Source of the DNA: Chara braunii
Lineage: Eukaryota > Streptophyta > Charophyceae > Charales > Characeae
Length of the DNA: 30,570 bases
Assembly (NCBI GenBank): GCA_003427395.1
Contig: BFEA01000391.1
Span: 14,503 to 45,072 of the forward strand
Direction of reading: 5' to 3'
The notes under the pieces are model-generated. The model was not told the origin of the DNA and searched no databases. It worked only from the letters and a program-made list of their open reading frames with translations. Within the stretch, counting starts at the first letter, position 1; the number at the start of each line of letters is the position of its first letter. Below, one piece after another: positions 9,550 through 19,853 of this stretch. The position numbers were made by a program, and so were the translations under genes.

Positions 9550-10138
9550 GCAGACAGTTGGTGAGTGAGGGTTTCACTGTCACAGTATTACTAAGAGCAC
9601 GCATAATCGAGAGTCTGACGGAGGCCGAATGTGTGAGACGAGCTAGAGACTTGGTCGACGAGTATCGACTGGGAGTCCTTGCTTGCGTCACCTTCCAGAC
9701 GAAGGTGGCTTATGAGGTAATGGTATGGTCAGCAGGCTACTCGCGGTTGGAATGGTACTTCGACGAGACGGTAGTTGAGGCTAGAGCGAGGCTATGAGGA
9801 TGAACTGGTAAGAGATGCGGACAGAATATGGAAGAGGAGAATGAGGGGGTGAGAAGAGTGAGAAAGCGCATTAAAAAGGCACTGTTGAACCAGGCAAAGG
9901 AGTTGGGAAACAAGATAAGGGAGAACGGTTCGTGCCAGGATGAGGGCAAGCTGCGTAGGGTCGAGCTAGCGACGAAGAGTTAGAGAGTCTGTTCCGGCAA
10001 GATAGAGAGTTAATCCAGGCGTGGAGATAAGACTTTCTGGAAAGGGTAAAGGCAAAAAACCTATCACACGGAGGAGCCAAGGGAAAGTCCGTAGAGCACG
10101 TAACAACACAGGACAAGGTAACGCAGGAGGATAGCAGC
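9516..10138 (+). pseudogene. Accessory protein B, copy 2 (B2), C-terminal half broken
   Basis: An ATG at 9516, inside the end of A3, opens 93 aa to 9797. The region LTEAECVRRARDLVDEYRLG matches B3 (VEEAECVRRALRKARGTRL). Downstream, in changing frames up to about 10138, lies a highly charged helical tail (RRVRKRIKKALLNQAKEL, DEELESLFRQDRELI) interrupted by stops. The intact gene probably encoded about 200 aa with a coiled-coil-like C-terminus. Function unknown. Confidence 0.5.
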
Positions 10139-10143
10139 AGGGC

Positions 10144-10659
10144 ATGAGCAGAACTGTGCAGTATGCGGCTGACAGGTACTCGTTGCATGTGGTAGGGAGA
10201 CAGGACGGCCCGTTGGTGTTAGTGATCGCAGAGCTCCAGCTCCATACCGAGCTGTGCATAGTTGAGGAGGCAGAGTGTGTTCGCCGTGCGCTGCGAAAGG
10301 CTAGGGGAACACGACTTTGGATTGGAGTGGAAGGAGGACGAAGGATAAAGTACGTACTACGCACGACACCATTCGATGGGCGACCTCTGATGAGGGCGTG
10401 GTACGAGACGCCGAGAGAGACTGAGAGTTTAAAGATAAGCGAAGCCAGGGGGGCTGGGGAGCTAGGGAGAGTTGTAGTAGACGGAGCGATACTCAGGGTG
10501 TTAGCCGCTCATGACCGATACTGCAGGGAATCAAAAAAGACTTTGAAGGCCATAGAGGATAGTGGAGATGAGGAAGACTTTGAGACGTTCTATGATATAT
10601 TGGAGTTGTCGGCGATGAGATTACGAGCGGCTATAGCGCTGGCTTTCTTCAGATACTAA
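10144..10659 (+). CDS. Accessory protein B, copy 3 (B3), intact 171 aa
   Basis: An uninterrupted ATG-to-TAA frame, and the longest B copy. Residues 1-85 hold the shared B module (strands, the EAECVRRALRKA helix, a WIGVEGGRRIKYVLRTT strand pair). Residues 95-171 are helical, with an acidic patch (EDSGDEEDFETFYD) and an alanine/leucine-rich last helix. It is the best candidate for a still-translatable accessory product. No transmembrane segment or signal peptide stands out. Family unrecognised. Confidence 0.6.
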   Translation: MSRTVQYAADRYSLHVVGRQDGPLVLVIAELQLHTELCIVEEAECVRRALRKARGTRLWIGVEGGRRIKYVLRTTPFDGRPLMRAWYETPRETESLKISEARGAGELGRVVVDGAILRVLAAHDRYCRESKKTLKAIEDSGDEEDFETFYDILELSAMRLRAAIALAFFRY

Positions 10660-10733
10660 ACAGATGAGGGAACAAAGATGATAAGCTCTCGGAAAGATAG
10701 TGGAGGTCAGTGAGGTCAGAGGGTCGGCTTTAA

Positions 10734-11054
10734 ATGACAGTAGGAGGAGAGTTTCCTCCGTTTGCGGGCTACCCGATTCAGGACGGACTGAATGATCTAG
10801 TGAGGAGGACGGAAATAGACGCTCGAGGACTCTTGAGGGGTGCTAGTCGGGAGACATTGGTTAGGGTTGGGACTGCGATCTGCAGCAGGTGTAGAGATTC
10901 TGTCACGGGTGTAGTACAGATCAGGAGAGGCGCGACCTTGTTGGCAGATCCCGAAGGAGAGGTTTACATAGACACAAGGATTCTTGGGATAGAAGGTGAG
11001 CACGAGGTCCGCGACCGGAACGGAGTGGCGGTAATCAGAGCAGTCGAGAGCTAG
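10734..11054 (+). CDS. Accessory protein C, intact 106 aa, unrecognised
   Basis: An uninterrupted ATG-to-TAG frame, 75 bp after B3 and the last ORF before gag. It has a proline/glycine-rich start (GGEFPPFAGYP), a helix, a CSRC pair at about residues 50-53, and a strand-rich end (GVVQIRRGATLLADPEGEVYI). I see no similarity to A or B. Two cysteines alone do not make a zinc site. Function unknown; strand, spacing and composition link it to the accessory set. Confidence 0.5.
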   Translation: MTVGGEFPPFAGYPIQDGLNDLVRRTEIDARGLLRGASRETLVRVGTAICSRCRDSVTGVVQIRRGATLLADPEGEVYIDTRILGIEGEHEVRDRNGVAVIRAVES

Positions 11055-11085
11055 GATTGGAGACGAGCGCGAACCGTGAAAAGGA

Positions 11086-11165
11086 AACAGGTCCGGGTTG
11101 CGAGTTCTGTCACAGGTCCGGGCTGCTGCGACTGTCATAGGTCCGGGATGTAACGCCTGGCGTAA
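11086..11165 (+). repeat. Three ~26-bp direct repeats just before gag
   Basis: CAGGTCCGGG, CACAGGTCCGGG and CATAGGTCCGGG recur at about 26-bp spacing between the C stop and the gag start. Each is followed by a short TG/GC-rich word ending near CTGT or TGTAAC. A subgenomic promoter, splice or RNA-structure role is conceivable but unsupported. Confidence 0.5.
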
Positions 11166-11207
11166 GTACCCAACTACAGCTTCCAGTGGCCTTTGGAACC
11201 AGACACG

Positions 11208-13478
11208 ATGGGGTCACAACCGACCATGGGCGAAGCAGGTGAAGAGTACAACACATCGCCCAACCCAGCACTGAGGAGTCTGAAGGAACGAATTAGGCAG
11301 GAAGCACCGCTGAGATGGGCTGACCTAACCAATGACGGAGAACCCGACGTAATGGGCGAGCCGATCGTGATAGAGCCGGAGGAGACTTTGAAGATTGGGA
11401 CGTCGAGCGCTCGACGAGAAGCGACGACACGATGCTCCCCCGAGTGTGAACGGAGGGAAACCACGGCGGATAGGCGCAGAGACGACTGAAAAAAGAGTTT
11501 ACGAGATTCCTATTGGAGGGACAGAGATAGGAATAGAGTACCGCCCCGGCGTGTCTTCGACCCCCAGACGGGGGAGTCACATCTGCTCCCTTACGAGAGC
11601 AAGGATCGCTATATTATTACGCACAAGGCCTCTGAGCCTCCTACTTTCANGGGCTATGGTATCACATAATATCTGGAGAAGTGGGAGCTTCACGCCAGCC
11701 GGAGTCAGTGGTCGGAGGAAGAGATTATAGAGAACTTCCTATTTAATGTGGATCCAAGTCTCGGCAAGGAAGTTAAGGAAGCCCGACCGAAGGATGGGAA
11801 ATAGACTACGTATAAGATGAACTTCATTGATCTTTACAAATTAGAAGATAACAAGTACTCCATCAAGGACCTTGAGACTATGACTCAAGATGAGAACGAG
11901 AGCGTTCGGGCATTTGGAAAGCGATTCCAGAAGATCTCTAACGTGCGGATGAAGAAGGGGAAGATCTCAGAAGTCGAGCGCTGTACAAACTTCATTGGAC
12001 ACCTGTCCAAAGGTAGACAAAAGAGCATACTTAGAGATCTCCCGCGCGATAAGCTTGACTTCGCTAAAGTGCTAAAGCTCGCGATAAAGGCAGAGGCAGA
12101 CGACTACAAGGACTTGGTATGGAGGGGAATGAGGAGAAGTGACTTCTCTCTCTGTAAGGAGTATGCCACTGATAGGTGTCCTGATTTCAAGGACTACCCC
12201 TGGTCGGAGAAGAATGAAGCCATGACCGAAGAAGTGAAGGAGATAAGGGACATGGTAAAGGGATTGACAAGGCAGGTTACAGAGATTGTGACCAGCACAA
12301 GAGCCACGACTTACCGGGACAAACCCGGGGTCCCCTATTCACTTCGCTGGGACCGTAGGAACACCGATTCCTGGAGGAGTGTCGAGGATAAAAATCCTCG
12401 AACACTGACTGATTATCGTGCGAGGGAAAGGGAGAGAGACGATGAGCCATGGCGACGTAGGGATGATGAGATAGACCGAGACCGCAGGGCTCGCGAGACA
12501 TATGGGCCAGCTAGGAGACTGGATGATTACTCGCGTAGCCCTCATTATGAGGCTGATGGGGTTAGAGGCGGCTCTCGAGGCCGGTGGGAGTAAGATCAGG
12601 GCCGACGAGACGGATACAGGGACGGCAGATATGAGAGATCGGACCGAGATGGATATAGGGACGACAGATATGAGAGGTCGGATCGAGATGGATACAGGGG
12701 TGGCAGATATGAGAGAGGAGATCGAGACGGAGACCGACGAGCTGGCTCACGCGGACGGTATGACCGCAGGGGAATCGCGAGAGAACAGCACGACGATTCG
12801 CGGGGGTGGTACGACCGAGGAGATCGACGCGATGAGTCACGTGGGCGATACGATCATGGAGACCGCCGGAATGACTCACGGGGACGATATGAGCAAGGCG
12901 GATCAGGAGGAGACCGCCGCAAGGATTCCCGCGGCCGGAATGAGAGAGGGGGATATGGCGCGTCATCTGATCCGTATCCAAAATCCCCTGACCCCAGAGC
13001 AGTGAGGGGTTCGACCTCTAGGAGCGCAGACGACAGGCCACCCACTCCCAGGAACTCTTGCGTGTACTGTAGAGGAGATGATCATATCAAGAGAGACTGC
13101 CCGGATCTCAAGCGGGCAATAGATGAGGGACTTGTCGTGCTTGATGACCGCAAGGACGTCAAGTGGGCAGATGATCTGGGAGACATATCAATGTTCCCTT
13201 CGATGAAGGAGAATGTAGAAACAAGGAGAGTAAAAGCGAGTAAGGGAAAGGAGCCGGTTAGGAGCTGGAGTATCAACATAACTTTCGAAGGAGATATGGC
13301 AACCACACCCATAAGAGTGGCTGCTACCAAGTCGGCGAGGGGGTCTACATCGAGGAAGACCGATACGGATTACGTGATGACAGAGAAGAACGGACAGCGG
13401 ATCGATGGAGAGGAGGTTATTCTTTCACCGCGAAAAGCGGGAAGTGAAGAAGTTCTTGATGAAGAGTTTGCTGGATGA
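11208..13478 (+). pseudogene. gag: gag: capsid, RD/G-rich repeat domain and CCHC zinc knuckle
   Basis: Structural polyprotein that packages element RNA. The likely start is ATG 11208. A frame change at about 11490-11540 leads to a retrotransposon capsid region (YLEKWELHASRSQW, FGKRFQKISNVRMKKGKI) at about 11670-12200. An arginine/aspartate/glycine-rich domain (12480-12960) follows, then one knuckle CVYCRGDDHIKRDC (C-x2-C-x4-H-x4-C) near 13058. Breaks: in-frame stops at 11667 (TAA), 11802 (TAG) and 12591 (TAA), plus an ambiguous base N at 11650. All three main pieces are otherwise in one frame. The Arg/Asp/Gly domain is probably an RNA-binding or phase-separating segment, by inference. Confidence 0.88.
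12606..12740 (+). repeat. 39-bp in-frame tandem repeats in gag
   Basis: Three tandem 13-residue units of the type DGYRDDRYERSDR are followed by looser SRGRYDRGDRR units to about 12960. The copies differ at few positions, so local duplication is recent relative to the rest of gag. Another frame across the same repeats is open (12502-13005) but is a by-product. Confidence 0.75.
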
Positions 13479-14362
13479 TATTGACACGGTCGAGCCACTG
13501 AGACGGGCCCTTCGGCAGCCCATGCAGTGCTCTATTCTGGAATATCTGGCAGCATCCAAGCCGGCACGCGACGAGTTACAGATGATCACGCGCAAGACTC
13601 ACATACCTCTATCGGAGGAGGTTCAGGTGGCCCCTAAGGCGGATGCTCCTACTGTAGCAGTATCAGAGGTGACAGCTAGAGCAGATCGCATGGCGACAGT
13701 TCTTATTGATGGGATGAAAGGTGTGCCTCAAGACAAGTTTTACATACTTGGAAGTGGGACCGTGGAGGCGATCCTAAACGACGGAGCGGTTCTATATACT
13801 GTGATCGATAACGACAGTGAGGCTGTCATTATAGACGAGGATGTGGCAGAGTAAGTTGGACTGGGACTCGATAGGTCATACCTATTCGAGATAGAGACGG
13901 CTGACGGGAGAAAGCAACAGATCACAGGGGTTTGTCACAAGGAAGCCATAGAGGTCCAAGGGGTACGAGTGACCCTGCCAGTCTTTGCAGTCAAGAACTG
14001 CAGCTCTGACCTGCTCTCTGTCCATTAAGAAGCTAGATAGGGCGCGGGTTATGATTGAGACGGTGGAGCTTCGAGACCTGAGGAACAGAGCAGCTCTCGC
14101 TGTGGATGCGGGGCCCAGTGATCGGATTAAGACATTACCTATCTCCGACCGCGCGGTGCGGTTTCGCGAGAAGAAGTATGGACCTCTGCTCATAGAAGGA
14201 GAAGGCCGGATTGTAGAAGTTGAAGATTTAGGGAGTCGACTGATAGTGGACGGCAACTCGTATCCAAACGAGGCAGATGAGGAGTTTGGCGGCGTGGTAT
14301 CTGTGTCTTTTTTAAGGGCATGGCCCCCTATGGGGGGCTACCCAAGCGACACAAGCGAGTAG
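13405..14362 (+). pseudogene. Retropepsin-like aspartic protease region of pol
   Basis: It begins in the +1 frame relative to gag with a 74-bp overlap. The protease core lies at about 13785-14030: the active-site loop reads VIDNDSEAVIIDED where Ty3-type proteases have D-[ST]-G. The catalytic Asp is kept, but the glycine is replaced by Asp, which should abolish activity. A TAA at 13852 and a frame change near 14028 break the chain. The downstream VEVEDLGSRLIVDG part and the following segment (to 14362) form the linker to RT. Confidence 0.75.
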
Positions 14363-14385
14363 CTTAGAAAGTTAAGCCAGCGGCG

Positions 14386-15135
14386 GTGGGCCGCGAGCGA
14401 TCTGCACTGGAAGGGATATCGGAACAAGAGATCGCAAAGGAAATCAAAGAAAGAAAGAAAAAGGAGCCGCAACGCCTAACTGAAGAGAGGATAGCAGGGA
14501 TGGACATCGGAGATGGAAATCTGACCCCACAGGAGCGGGAACGTGTGATAGAAATCTTAAAGACATGCGATAAGCCTATAGCTTTCAGCGACGCAGAGCG
14601 CGGTAGGGTTGACCCTCGTTACGCCAAACCAGCAAGGATTTACACGATTCCACACGTTCCATGGAATGACGCAGGATGGAAATACCCCCAGAAGGAGAAG
14701 GAAGAGGTTATCGCTTTCCTAAAAGAAAAGATGGCTTCTCATGTTGCAGAGCCATCTGACAGCGCTTATGTTAATCGATGGTTCTTCCTACGAAAACCGA
14801 ATGGCAAGATCCGGTGGATCCAAGACCTTCAGAAGGTCAACGTGGTGGCGATTCGAGACGTAGGCTCTGTGCCTCACGCTGACTTACTGGCTGAAGGCGC
14901 CGCGGGCAGGTCGATTTATTCGGTCTGTGATCTGTTCTCAAGCTATGATGAGGTACCGCTTGATTCCTGGGATAGGCACCTCACGGCTATGCACACGCCG
15001 TTGAGACTGATACAGATGATGGTTGTCCCTATGGGTTGGACTAATGGGGTAGCCGTTTTTCAGAGAGCCATGGTAGCCGTCCTCAAGGGCTTTATTCCTG
15101 ACAAGGTTGAAGTTTTTCTGGATGACTTCCTATAA
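14386..15135 (+). pseudogene. Reverse transcriptase domain, broken after the catalytic LDD
   Basis: Ty3-type RT copying element RNA into cDNA. Visible motifs in order: WFFLRKPNGKIRWIQDLQKVN (finger region), YSVCDLFSSYDEVPL (motif A, first catalytic Asp), MVVPMGWTNGVAVFQRAM (motif B), VFLDDF (motif C at about 15112-15129, both Asp kept). A 1-base frameshift right after LDDFL, at about 15132, sends translation into a TAA. The chain continues in another frame, with TAG at 15195. The upstream 60-70 residues are a lysine/glutamate-rich helix, part of the PR-RT linker. Confidence 0.9.
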
Positions 15136-15929
15136 AAGGACCAATGAAGAAAGATGAGACAGAGGTCGTGCCAGGAGTTAGAAGATTCGTCGAATAGCAC
15201 CTAACCGATATTTGCGCGATACTTGAGCAGCTGGACGATGCAAATTTGACGGTCAGCGGAACAAAGAGTCGGTGGGCCGTCTCGACTATTAAGATCTTAG
15301 GCTTTATCTGCGACTCAAAAGGACGCCGAGCGGATCCTGCAAAGCTAGACAAACTCTTAAATTGGTCGTCGCCGTTGCATAGCGCTACCGAGGTCCGTCA
15401 ATTCCTGGGAGTGGTCGGTTACTCGCGGATTTTCATACTTTGGTATGCGGACAAGGTTGAGTCATTGAGGGTACTCCTTCAGAAGATTGAGAAGTTCTAC
15501 TGGGATTCTTCTCAGGAACTCGCTATGCAAGAGCTTAAAGATGAATTTAAGGAGGGAGGGCGCGTACTAGGCGTGCCATTCTTTGATGATGAGGCTGGGA
15601 GACCCTTCATAGTATCCACGGATGCTGGACCTTGTTCAGTTGGTGGGCTGCTGTCTCAAAAGGACGCTGAAGGGAAGGAAAGACCGTTAAGATTTGAGAG
15701 TAGGACACTTAATACGGCTGAGCGTAACTACAGTCAATTCAAGAAGGAAGTGTTAGCTGTTCTGCGGTGTCTAGACACGTTCAGACACTATATCTACGGA
15801 CGAAGGTTCATCTTAAGAGTAGATCCCACAACGGTTGCCTCTGTCGTCTAGAAGGACTTTAGTCTGACGGACCCGACCATCGCACGATGGTTAATACGGA
15901 TTCGACTCTATGATTACACGGCGGGGTAA
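15136..15929 (+). pseudogene. RT thumb/connection and RNase H domain
   Basis: The continuing frame includes TIKILGFICDSKGRRADP and VRQFLGVVGYSRIFI (RT thumb). RNase H follows, with STDAGPCSVGGLL (Asp), ERNYSQFKKEVLAVL (Glu) and FILRVDP (Asp), the usual acidic set that cuts RNA in RNA/DNA hybrids. Stops at 15195 (TAG) and 15849 (TAG) interrupt it. The sequence stops abruptly after YDYTAG at 15926, where Ty3 proteins normally continue with an N-x-x-AD-x-LSR segment; that segment is missing. Confidence 0.87.
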
Positions 15930-15931
15930 TC

Positions 15932-17368
15932 GGAGGTCATAGAGGAGTCAAAGGAACCTACGAAAAAGTACGCAGACTATGCTGGTGGAAGGGACAGTAT
16001 AAGGACGTCGAGAGATACTGTATAACCTGCGAGGATTGCCAGAAGAGAGCTCTTGTGAAATACAAAGAGCCACTTCATCCATCCTACCCGACCAGGCCAG
16101 GAGAGAAGGTACACATCGATCTGGTGAAGATGTCCAAAGGAGTAGGCAATATGAACTATGTTGTGAACATACGAGACGACTTCACTGGATTCGTGGATGG
16201 TAGACCTATCAAGAGTAAGTCAGCTAGGGAAGTGAAAAACTTCGTCATAGAGTACTTATCTAGGTATGGTTGTGTCAGCAAGATAGTGATGGATAGAGGG
16301 GCAGAATTTCTAGCCGACGAGGTTCAGAGTGTGTTCAAGAGAGCCGGGGCGAGAGTTTCGATAGCCACCGCCCACCACCCACAGAGGAACTCTCCAGTAG
16401 AAAGGGGACACAAGACTCTGATAGCGTCACTATCCAAGTGGTGCAAAGGTAAGGACAACGATTGGCCACGATATCTTCGATACACAATATGGGTGGACAC
16501 CGTCACGGTCCGGGCTAACACTGGATACCCACCATACACGTTGTGGTTCGGGCAGCAATGTCCTCTCCCCATAGAGTTTCACGTCGACAGCTGGACAACC
16601 GTCGACTGGGCGGAAAGGATGTCCAGAGAGGAACTCATAGCTGCCCGAACAAGACAGATAGCCTACGGTTTGGAAGACAACCTTATGACAGCGGCAGATC
16701 GTCTGGCAGTGGAGAGGGACAAAGGTAAAGAGAGATGGGATAAGGGCGTGCAGATCAGGAAAGAGAGGGTGAGCGTAGGAGATATGGTCCTTCTCTACGA
16801 CGCAGCACTGGAAAGGACCTGGACCGGAAAACTCGCCAACAGATGGATGGGACCTTATAGAGTGGTTGAGGTGCTCGACTGGGGTGCCTATATGATAGCA
16901 GAATTAGACGGATCCAAGGGGAAGCGCCTAGTGGCGGGTGCTAGGTTAAAGTTGTTTAGACCCAGGCCTGCACCCACCTTATCGCTAACAGGCCCGAAAG
17001 GGAAAGGCAAGACCAAAATAGAGGATGGAGCCTCCTCGAGACGATTCGAGGCAAGGGAAAGTTCCAAGAAGAGGAAAAGAGTGGAGAGAAGAAAGGTCAA
17101 AAGATTGGCATTAGGAAGAGAGAAGAAATGGTTATTCGTGCTCGAGAGGGCAAGACGGAGAGTTCACATTAGACAAACAAGTGGGTCGGCACTTTTCTCA
17201 GGCCAACGTTAGAAGGAAAAGAGAATCCAACCCAGGCCAAAATCCCGAAGGAAGAGGAGATTCAAGAAGCATCTTCTTAGCCCCAGAACTCATAACAAAC
17301 TGAGACATAATACAATTAAACGCCGACGTGGGCGTCCTTTACGGGCAATCGAGAAGAGGTTCAGTTAA
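15932..17368 (+). pseudogene. Integrase with GPY/F module and basic AT-hook-like tail, N-terminus deleted
   Basis: The open frame begins inside the HHCC zinc finger: one His (GGHRGV) and the Cys pair (CITC) remain, and the first His is lost in the deletion. The catalytic core has HIDLVKM, MDRGAEF and SPVERGHKTL with 35 residues between the second Asp and the Glu (DD35E). The GPY/F module has NRWMGPYRVVEVLDW. There is no chromodomain; instead come about 130 residues rich in Lys/Arg (ESSKKRKRVERRKVKR, possible NLS). A TAG at 17210 interrupts the frame, which then stays open to TAA at 17366, 1 nt before the LTR, and contains KRRRGRPLR, an AT-hook-like core. Confidence 0.88.
17351..17359 (+). promoter_or_regulatory. 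Candidate polypurine tract
   Basis: GAGAAGAGG ends 10 nt before the 3' LTR and overlaps the end of the integrase frame. Plus-strand priming sites usually abut the LTR, so the gap weakens the call. A longer purine run at 17247-17260 lies about 110 nt away and is less likely. Confidence 0.4.
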
Positions 17369-18369
17369 CTGTTAGGCGGCCACAAGGGATGGGCCGCCTG
17401 AAATCCGCGGCTTTGGGGACTTAGGCCCAAGGACAAGTCCGTGTTTTGACGGTACTCTTGCTTGACCAGGGGGCAAAAATTAGGGGTACTCAGGACACCC
17501 CTGATTTTGAGCGCACTAAACCTTACGAGTAACCCTAAAAAACGCAGAGGGCTGACCACTGTCCCAGGGCGTTGGCGCCTGTGTGCTTTCCGTCATTTTG
17601 AGCCTACTAGCAAAACGGCTACTCGCGGGAGGCAGGCGCAACAACAGGCCTCGGATCGGCGCTTTTATCCAACCCTACGGGTGGCGTAGTGCGGCCTAAA
17701 AATTTCGTTACTTGTGATAGCAAATCTAGAAACGAAAGGAAAGCCGAGGAAGAGGGAAACGCGAAGAAAAGCGAGATATTCGGTACATTACCAAATTTCT
17801 GTTGTATATGATTGTATATTAAATTTTCCTTTTATTTGTTATTGCCTGCAATGAATTCAAAAATAATGGTAATGATTCGAGCAATTAGAAGGATAGGAAA
17901 ACAAGGAAATTTCTGCAATTCCTCATGATCCCCTCAGAATCCAATTTTTGTAGAATAATGATATTTTGCTATTTCCTGATAATAGAATAAAAAAAGAGAG
18001 AAAATAATTAAAAATGATAAAAGAGGCTATAATTTAAGATTATTAGAGGTCTGATACAATTTTGTCTAGATTATGCGCTGTCGGCGCTCGAATCAGATTA
18101 CTTGTTTTTCTCATTTCCAAGCAATTTTTTTTAATTTTCGATAATCATGATTCCCCGCGTCACTTACCTGATTTTTCTTGATCACTGACCTTACTTACCG
18201 AGTGTACGAGAAGGAGAGGGTCGCATGGTCAGCATGGGACGGTAATATCTGCGTGCGGCGCCGATGTCTGGTTCGAGGTTCGGCGACATCCATGTTTTTC
18301 AGCATTGTACGACGACCAGCAAACTTCAGGCTCGGTAACGGTTCGACGTCGACATGGTACACTACTCGG

Positions 18370-18935
18370 CACCATTTTCAGGTTCGGTGTTGCCCCTAGA
18401 CCGACATGTTTCAGGTTCGGAACCGTCACGGTGATTTATTTCCAGGCTCGGAGCCACAATGGCCGTTTATTTCAGCATCAGAACAAGGCTTGTCGAGCCA
18501 CTTTCCCGGCCCACCTAATTACTACACTCTAACAGTCCGAGGATGACCGCATGGACGGCGAGGGATGCTGCTACTTTGGACCGACAGTAATGGCCTCTGT
18601 ATTTGGCTCGCTACGGACGCATGGTTCACAGAGGTTCGGTTGTGATGCGGAGCGGCTGCATCCTACGGTATCCGACGTGTTTCTGGTTCGGTATCGGCTC
18701 GACGTCAGTTTGTTTCACGCTTGGGGACGCTGTGGTGATTTATTTTCAGGCCCGGAACCACCACGGTGGTTTATTACAGGTTCGTAACGACTGCCGTGAT
18801 TTATTATCAGGTTCGGAACCATCACGGTGGTTTACTTTCAGGACTCGAACTACTGTGTCAATGTATTCCAGGTTCGGAACCTTGGCGGAAATTTGTTTCA
18901 GGCTCTGCGGTGACTGGCCCAGGTTAGGCACTGAT
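18370..18935 (+). repeat. Degenerate ~30-bp subrepeats in the 3' LTR
   Basis: Same two clusters of TTTATTTCAGGTTCGGAACC-like units as in the 5' LTR. Here several units are closer to consensus; for example, CATCACGGTGG is intact where the 5' copy reads CATCACAGTGG. Confidence 0.7.
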
Positions 18936-19853
18936 TGAGGCGCGTGACACGCACCATTTTTAGGCTGGGTTCGCGTTCTGCAACGAAGTGACAGGGTTCG
19001 GGCTACCCCGGTATTCGGCATCGATCTGGTATACTCCGCTGCATATCTCGGCTTCGGTGTGCGGTGTCGGTTTGACGCACTCCACTACATGTCTATCGTT
19101 CGCTACATTCTCAGGTTCCGAATTGATGCTGGATTGCGTTTTTTTTTACGGTCTTCGACATAATTCCTAGCTAATACTGCCCACGACACGTTGTTTCGGC
19201 TCAGCTCCCATACCGACACATCTGATTTAGATTTCTCGGTATGACCCTGAGACGCCATGTGCGACCTGTCAACGTCGCGGACCAGGCACAGGAGGCTATG
19301 GGATGACTCGATTACCGTGTCGGGCCGCCTATTTGTTATGCGGGGGTTGGCCGCGTTACTGCTACTAGGTTGATAATTCAGGCCATCTGAGATTCCTGCG
19401 ACCCGACCTAAATTTTGTGTGCCTGCACAGGGATGCCTTTGGACTGCAGAGGCCCCAGGGCATACGAAAGGGGCAAAGAGTCGGAGTACCGGGCCCGGAT
19501 CGGGGCGAGATGCAGGTGGGACAAGGGTCTGTGGCCTCCCTGTGCGCAGCTGCCGGGCGGTTGAAGGGGAGCAAGGGCGGCCGCGCAGCAAATTCGGTCA
19601 CGCCGCAAATACAAGGGAAGCAAGGAATATAGGAGAGGGTGGAAGGGCCGACAGAAAGAGGAGGAGGGCATTCGGTGCGTGCACGGTGTGCGCAGCGCTA
19701 GTCGGGAAAAGTTAGTTGGCGAGGGATTGGAAGCGTGCACGCGTGCCCCGCCTGAGCTCGTAGTTCGAAGGCAGTTGCAGAGCTCTGCAGCTAGTCGGGC
19801 GAGGAGAGGTGTGAGTGCTCGGGCGGGGAGTGACTAGCGTGTAAGGCGACTAC

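Noticed and set aside
6120-11054. Accessory block as host genes captured by a separate nested element
   Set aside because: No inverted ends or target duplication seen at its borders, and strand, spacing and composition match gag-pol. It cannot be fully excluded without other copies.
12502-13005. Open frame of 167 aa rich in D-M-R-G-T
   Set aside because: It is an alternate frame of the gag Arg/Asp/Gly repeats; the frame giving the zinc knuckle is the real one.
13405-13478. Programmed +1 frameshift between gag and pol
   Set aside because: The frames do overlap, but this copy has many random frameshifts and I see no clear slip signal, so decay is equally likely.
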